Positions 5,513 to 7,586 of a DNA stretch of 7,586 nucleotides are shown here, piece after piece. The notes below the pieces were generated by a model. The model had not been told where the DNA came from and searched no databases. It was given only the letters and a program-made list of their open reading frames with translations. A program made the translations under genes and the position numbers. Within the stretch, counting starts at the first letter, position 1, and each line of letters starts with the position of its first letter. The stretch comes from CAMEON01 sp964463245 (GTDB lineage Bacteria; Bacillota; Clostridia; Oscillospirales; CAG-272). Location: positions 1 to 7,586 of the forward strand of contig CAYXBU010000078.1 in the NCBI GenBank assembly GCA_964463245.1, written 5' to 3'.

Positions 5513-7586
5513 ATGAGACCCTCCGTTCCCCAAAGACTTCTTTCCCTGTTTTTGTGCGTGCTCCTGCTGGGAGCCGCATTCGTATGGATCACGCCCGCAC
5601 ACGCGGTCGATATCTCCATTCAAAACGGCACCGGAACACGCGAGCCGATCCGTGTTGGATCCTCCTATTCCTACCGTGCGATCCTGAACGAGTCCTTCAC
5701 CGGATTCGGATTTGTCATGCCGACTTATCTGCAGACAAATTGCTACGCAACGCTTTCTCTGTACAAGTGGGCAGGTACATATGAGGACACGATCGCAAAA
5801 GAACCTGTTGCCAAGAAGGTCTTTAACCCTCTGGTGGACGGCGATTGCAACTGGGTCACCTTCGAGGCTCAGCCCGCCGGAGAGTATTTGTTCCATATCT
5901 CGGATGTCAGCGAGAATGTCGGTGTATGGACAAACTCTTCCCCCACCAACTCCAAGGGCTTTATGTATCTCGATGGCGTGGGCTTCCGCGGCGAGCCGAG
6001 CCTGAACATTCGCTTCACAAATGAAGTGGAGGAGCCCTTCGGAAATTGTTCCGCTGTCGGCGAGATCCGCACGACCATTGCTCCTTATACCGATCCCAGC
6101 GGACTGGGCATAACCTCCACAGGCAGCTCCATGGGAATGCAGCTGAATGTCAATGCACCCTTTGCGGCGGTTCAGTTCAAAATGGCCACCTACATGGCCA
6201 CCGATCTTGAGATCGATATGTCTGTTTACGCGTGGAAAGACACCTACGATGAGACCATCTCCGCCGCCCCTGTGGCGCAGGGTCATATGACATTGGTAGA
6301 CAACGATATGCAGGGCTTTACCTTTGACACCCTGCCGGCGGGCGAGTATCTCTTCTTGACCGAGAATTATACCAAGAGTCCCGCTATGTATACCTATGCA
6401 TCCGTCAAGAACTTCAAAGGCGTCGTTTATTCGGACGGCACGGACATCGGACGCACGGCGTATCCCGTCATGCAGATCACGGTCTGTGAGGAAAAGGACA
6501 CCTATTTCCTGGATCCCTCCGACCCGGATCAGAAGTTCACCGGTGACCATACCGCGCCGGATGAGTACGTCATCCCGGAGGACAGCCTGATCTACACCCA
6601 CCCCGTCATGCCCGACACCTGGGTCTTTACCGACGGGCTGGGACGGGTCTCCCTGACCAACGCCGAGGTCGGCGACCCGCGTGAGGATAAGACTCTGGCC
6701 ATGTTCTACTGGACGTGGCACATCGACGGCTTTGCCCAGGGTACCCCTGCTAACCTTCAGGAATTGTCCGAAATGTACCCGGAGGCCATGAACGATTGGG
6801 ATGCCCCCCTGTGGAATAACTACTCGTCCTCCACGCAATTCTTCTGGAACCAGCCGATCTGGGGCTACTACCGTGGGGATGACAAGTGGGTGCTCCGCCG
6901 TCAGGCCGAGCTGCTGGCCAACGCGGGGGTGGATGTCATCTTCACTGATAACACCAACCTGCACATGACTTGGCATAATTCCTACAACCCTCTGCTGGAG
7001 GAATGGAATGATGCCATGGAGGACGGTCTCTTGACCCCGAAGCTCTCCTTCATGCTTCCCTTCTTTGACCAAGGCAACACCAACCTGCAGCTCAAGAACC
7101 TGTATCGTGACATATTCTATGACAACAAGTATCAGAATCTGTGGTTCTATTGGGATGGAAAGCCTATGATCATGGCCATGCAGAATTCCGTCCGAAATGA
7201 TACGACTCCTTTGGAAAAGGAGATCTACAACTTCTTCACCTATCGCACCGGGCAGCCGGAGTACATCGTGGACAGAACCCTCTATAAAAACTGGGGCTGG
7301 CTGTCCATGTATCCGCAGGCTGTGTACTACAAGTCAAAAGGCGAGCTGGAAAACAACAAGCCCGAACAGATAACAGTCGGCGTGGCTATGAACCACAACT
7401 ACCTGACCGGCTCCTTGTCTGCCATGAATGGTGTCAATGTTGCAGGCCGCTCCTACACATCCGCCTATCAGGATCGTTACTTCAAGGAAGGGGCGGAGGC
7501 CTCCAAGTGGGGCTACAACTTCGCCGAGCAGTGGAATTACGCCCTGCAGGTCGATCCCAAGGTGGTCTTCGTGACCGGCTGGAATG
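5513..7586 (+). CDS. Secreted protein with two tandem beta-rich domains and a glycoside-hydrolase-like region (3' end outside window)
   Basis: The frame is open from ATG 5513 to the window end, giving 691 complete codons and no stop. AAAGGA (5498-5503) is the ribosome binding site; the nearer ATG at 5503 meets TGA at once. Residues 1-31 form a Sec signal peptide: Arg at 2 and 8, hydrophobic core LLSLFLCVLLLGAAF, likely cleavage after AHA (29-31). Two homologous domains follow (about 49-170 and 208-326; see the repeat entry). From about 394 the sequence changes to an aromatic-rich enzyme-like region: AMFYWTWHID (396-405), WGYYRGDDKWVLRRQAELL (450-468), AGVDVIFTDNTN (471-482), LWFYWDGKPMI (543-553), and VVFVTGWN (684-691). 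The next base, G, fits a WNE motif. These features resemble TIM-barrel families of the GH71/GH99/WbsX kind, so an extracellular polysaccharide-degrading role is inferred. The substrate is unknown and catalytic residues are unproven. The gene is sure, the enzyme class only moderately so. Confidence 0.9.
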   Translation, partial: MRPSVPQRLLSLFLCVLLLGAAFVWITPAHAVDISIQNGTGTREPIRVGSSYSYRAILNESFTGFGFVMPTYLQTNCYATLSLYKWAGTYEDTIAKEPVAKKVFNPLVDGDCNWVTFEAQPAGEYLFHISDVSENVGVWTNSSPTNSKGFMYLDGVGFRGEPSLNIRFTNEVEEPFGNCSAVGEIRTTIAPYTDPSGLGITSTGSSMGMQLNVNAPFAAVQFKMATYMATDLEIDMSVYAWKDTYDETISAAPVAQGHMTLVDNDMQGFTFDTLPAGEYLFLTENYTKSPAMYTYASVKNFKGVVYSDGTDIGRTAYPVMQITVCEEKDTYFLDPSDPDQKFTGDHTAPDEYVIPEDSLIYTHPVMPDTWVFTDGLGRVSLTNAEVGDPREDKTLAMFYWTWHIDGFAQGTPANLQELSEMYPEAMNDWDAPLWNNYSSSTQFFWNQPIWGYYRGDDKWVLRRQAELLANAGVDVIFTDNTNLHMTWHNSYNPLLEEWNDAMEDGLLTPKLSFMLPFFDQGNTNLQLKNLYRDIFYDNKYQNLWFYWDGKPMIMAMQNSVRNDTTPLEKEIYNFFTYRTGQPEYIVDRTLYKNWGWLSMYPQAVYYKSKGELENNKPEQITVGVAMNHNYLTGSLSAMNGVNVAGRSYTSAYQDRYFKEGAEASKWGYNFAEQWNYALQVDPKVVFVTGWN
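5696..6364 (+). repeat. Tandem duplication of a domain inside the secreted protein
   Basis: Residues 62-130 (bases 5696-5902) and 217-284 (6161-6364) align at a constant offset of 155 residues. Over the first 39 positions, 16 are identical without gaps, including F-x4-F, TY, S-x-Y-x-W, TY-x-x-TI and PVA. After a one-residue gap both copies share PAGEYLF. The composition suggests beta-sandwich modules, perhaps for carbohydrate binding. The DNA copies have diverged, so the duplication is old. I do not recognise a named domain family. Confidence 0.85.

Noticed and set aside
5543..5560. Possible lipoprotein signal with Cys15 in the secreted protein
   Set aside because: Residues before the Cys (LFL) do not fit a lipobox, and a good signal peptidase I site (AHA, 29-31) follows the hydrophobic core.
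5321..7072. 583-codon open frame on the minus strand
   Set aside because: It lies antisense to the secreted-protein gene, which has a promoter, ribosome binding site, signal peptide, internal repeats and family-like motifs. The antisense translation has no recognisable domain or ribosome binding site and reads through the terminator at 5401-5440. It is a by-product of GC-biased codons.

Overview
The window looks like chromosomal DNA from a GC-rich member of the Clostridia, most likely a gut Oscillospiraceae/Ruminococcaceae-type bacterium. The evidence is the Gram-positive-style order SRP RNA - dnaX - ybaB/ebfC - recR (as in Bacillus), strong AGGAGG-type ribosome binding sites, a large SRP RNA with an Alu-like domain, and high-GC codon use in the housekeeping genes. 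The genus cannot be fixed from the sequence alone. All genes I accept are on the + strand.

Layout. (1) 1-534 is the 3' part of the primary sigma factor gene (rpoD/sigA), closed by an intrinsic terminator at 547-588. (2) 608-976 is an SRP RNA gene with a near-consensus extended -10 promoter. Its own terminal helix followed by six T's appears to be its terminator. (3) 1035-3734 is a compact replication/recombination operon: dnaX (clamp-loader tau/gamma subunit), ybaB/ebfC (nucleoid-associated protein) and recR (recombination mediator), ended by a hairpin terminator at 3788-3841. (4) 3885-5182 is a separately promoted gene for an AAA+ ATPase with a DUF4143/PD-(D/E)xK-like C-terminus. It is visibly lower in GC than the housekeeping genes and looks like accessory cargo. 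(5) 5183-5331 is a 149-bp, almost fully palindromic, MITE-like element. It has 13-bp imperfect terminal inverted repeats and a flanking CTAA duplication, and sits directly on the ATPase stop codon. (6) 5401-5440 is a strong terminator and 5453-5481 a promoter. They precede a long gene (5513 to beyond the window end) for a Sec-exported protein with two tandem copies of a beta-rich domain, followed by a region resembling TIM-barrel glycoside hydrolases of the GH71/GH99/WbsX kind. The window ends inside a TGWN(E) motif.

How the parts relate. Regions 1-3 are core information processing: sigma factor for transcription, SRP RNA for membrane targeting, and DnaX, YbaB and RecR for replication and repair. 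Regions 4-6 are accessory, and each transcription unit has its own promoter and terminator. The most novel items are the palindromic element fused to the ATPase stop codon and the large secreted repeat protein. A long antisense reading frame masks that protein and could mislead an automated annotator. I saw no CRISPR array, tRNA, rRNA or complete insertion sequence.
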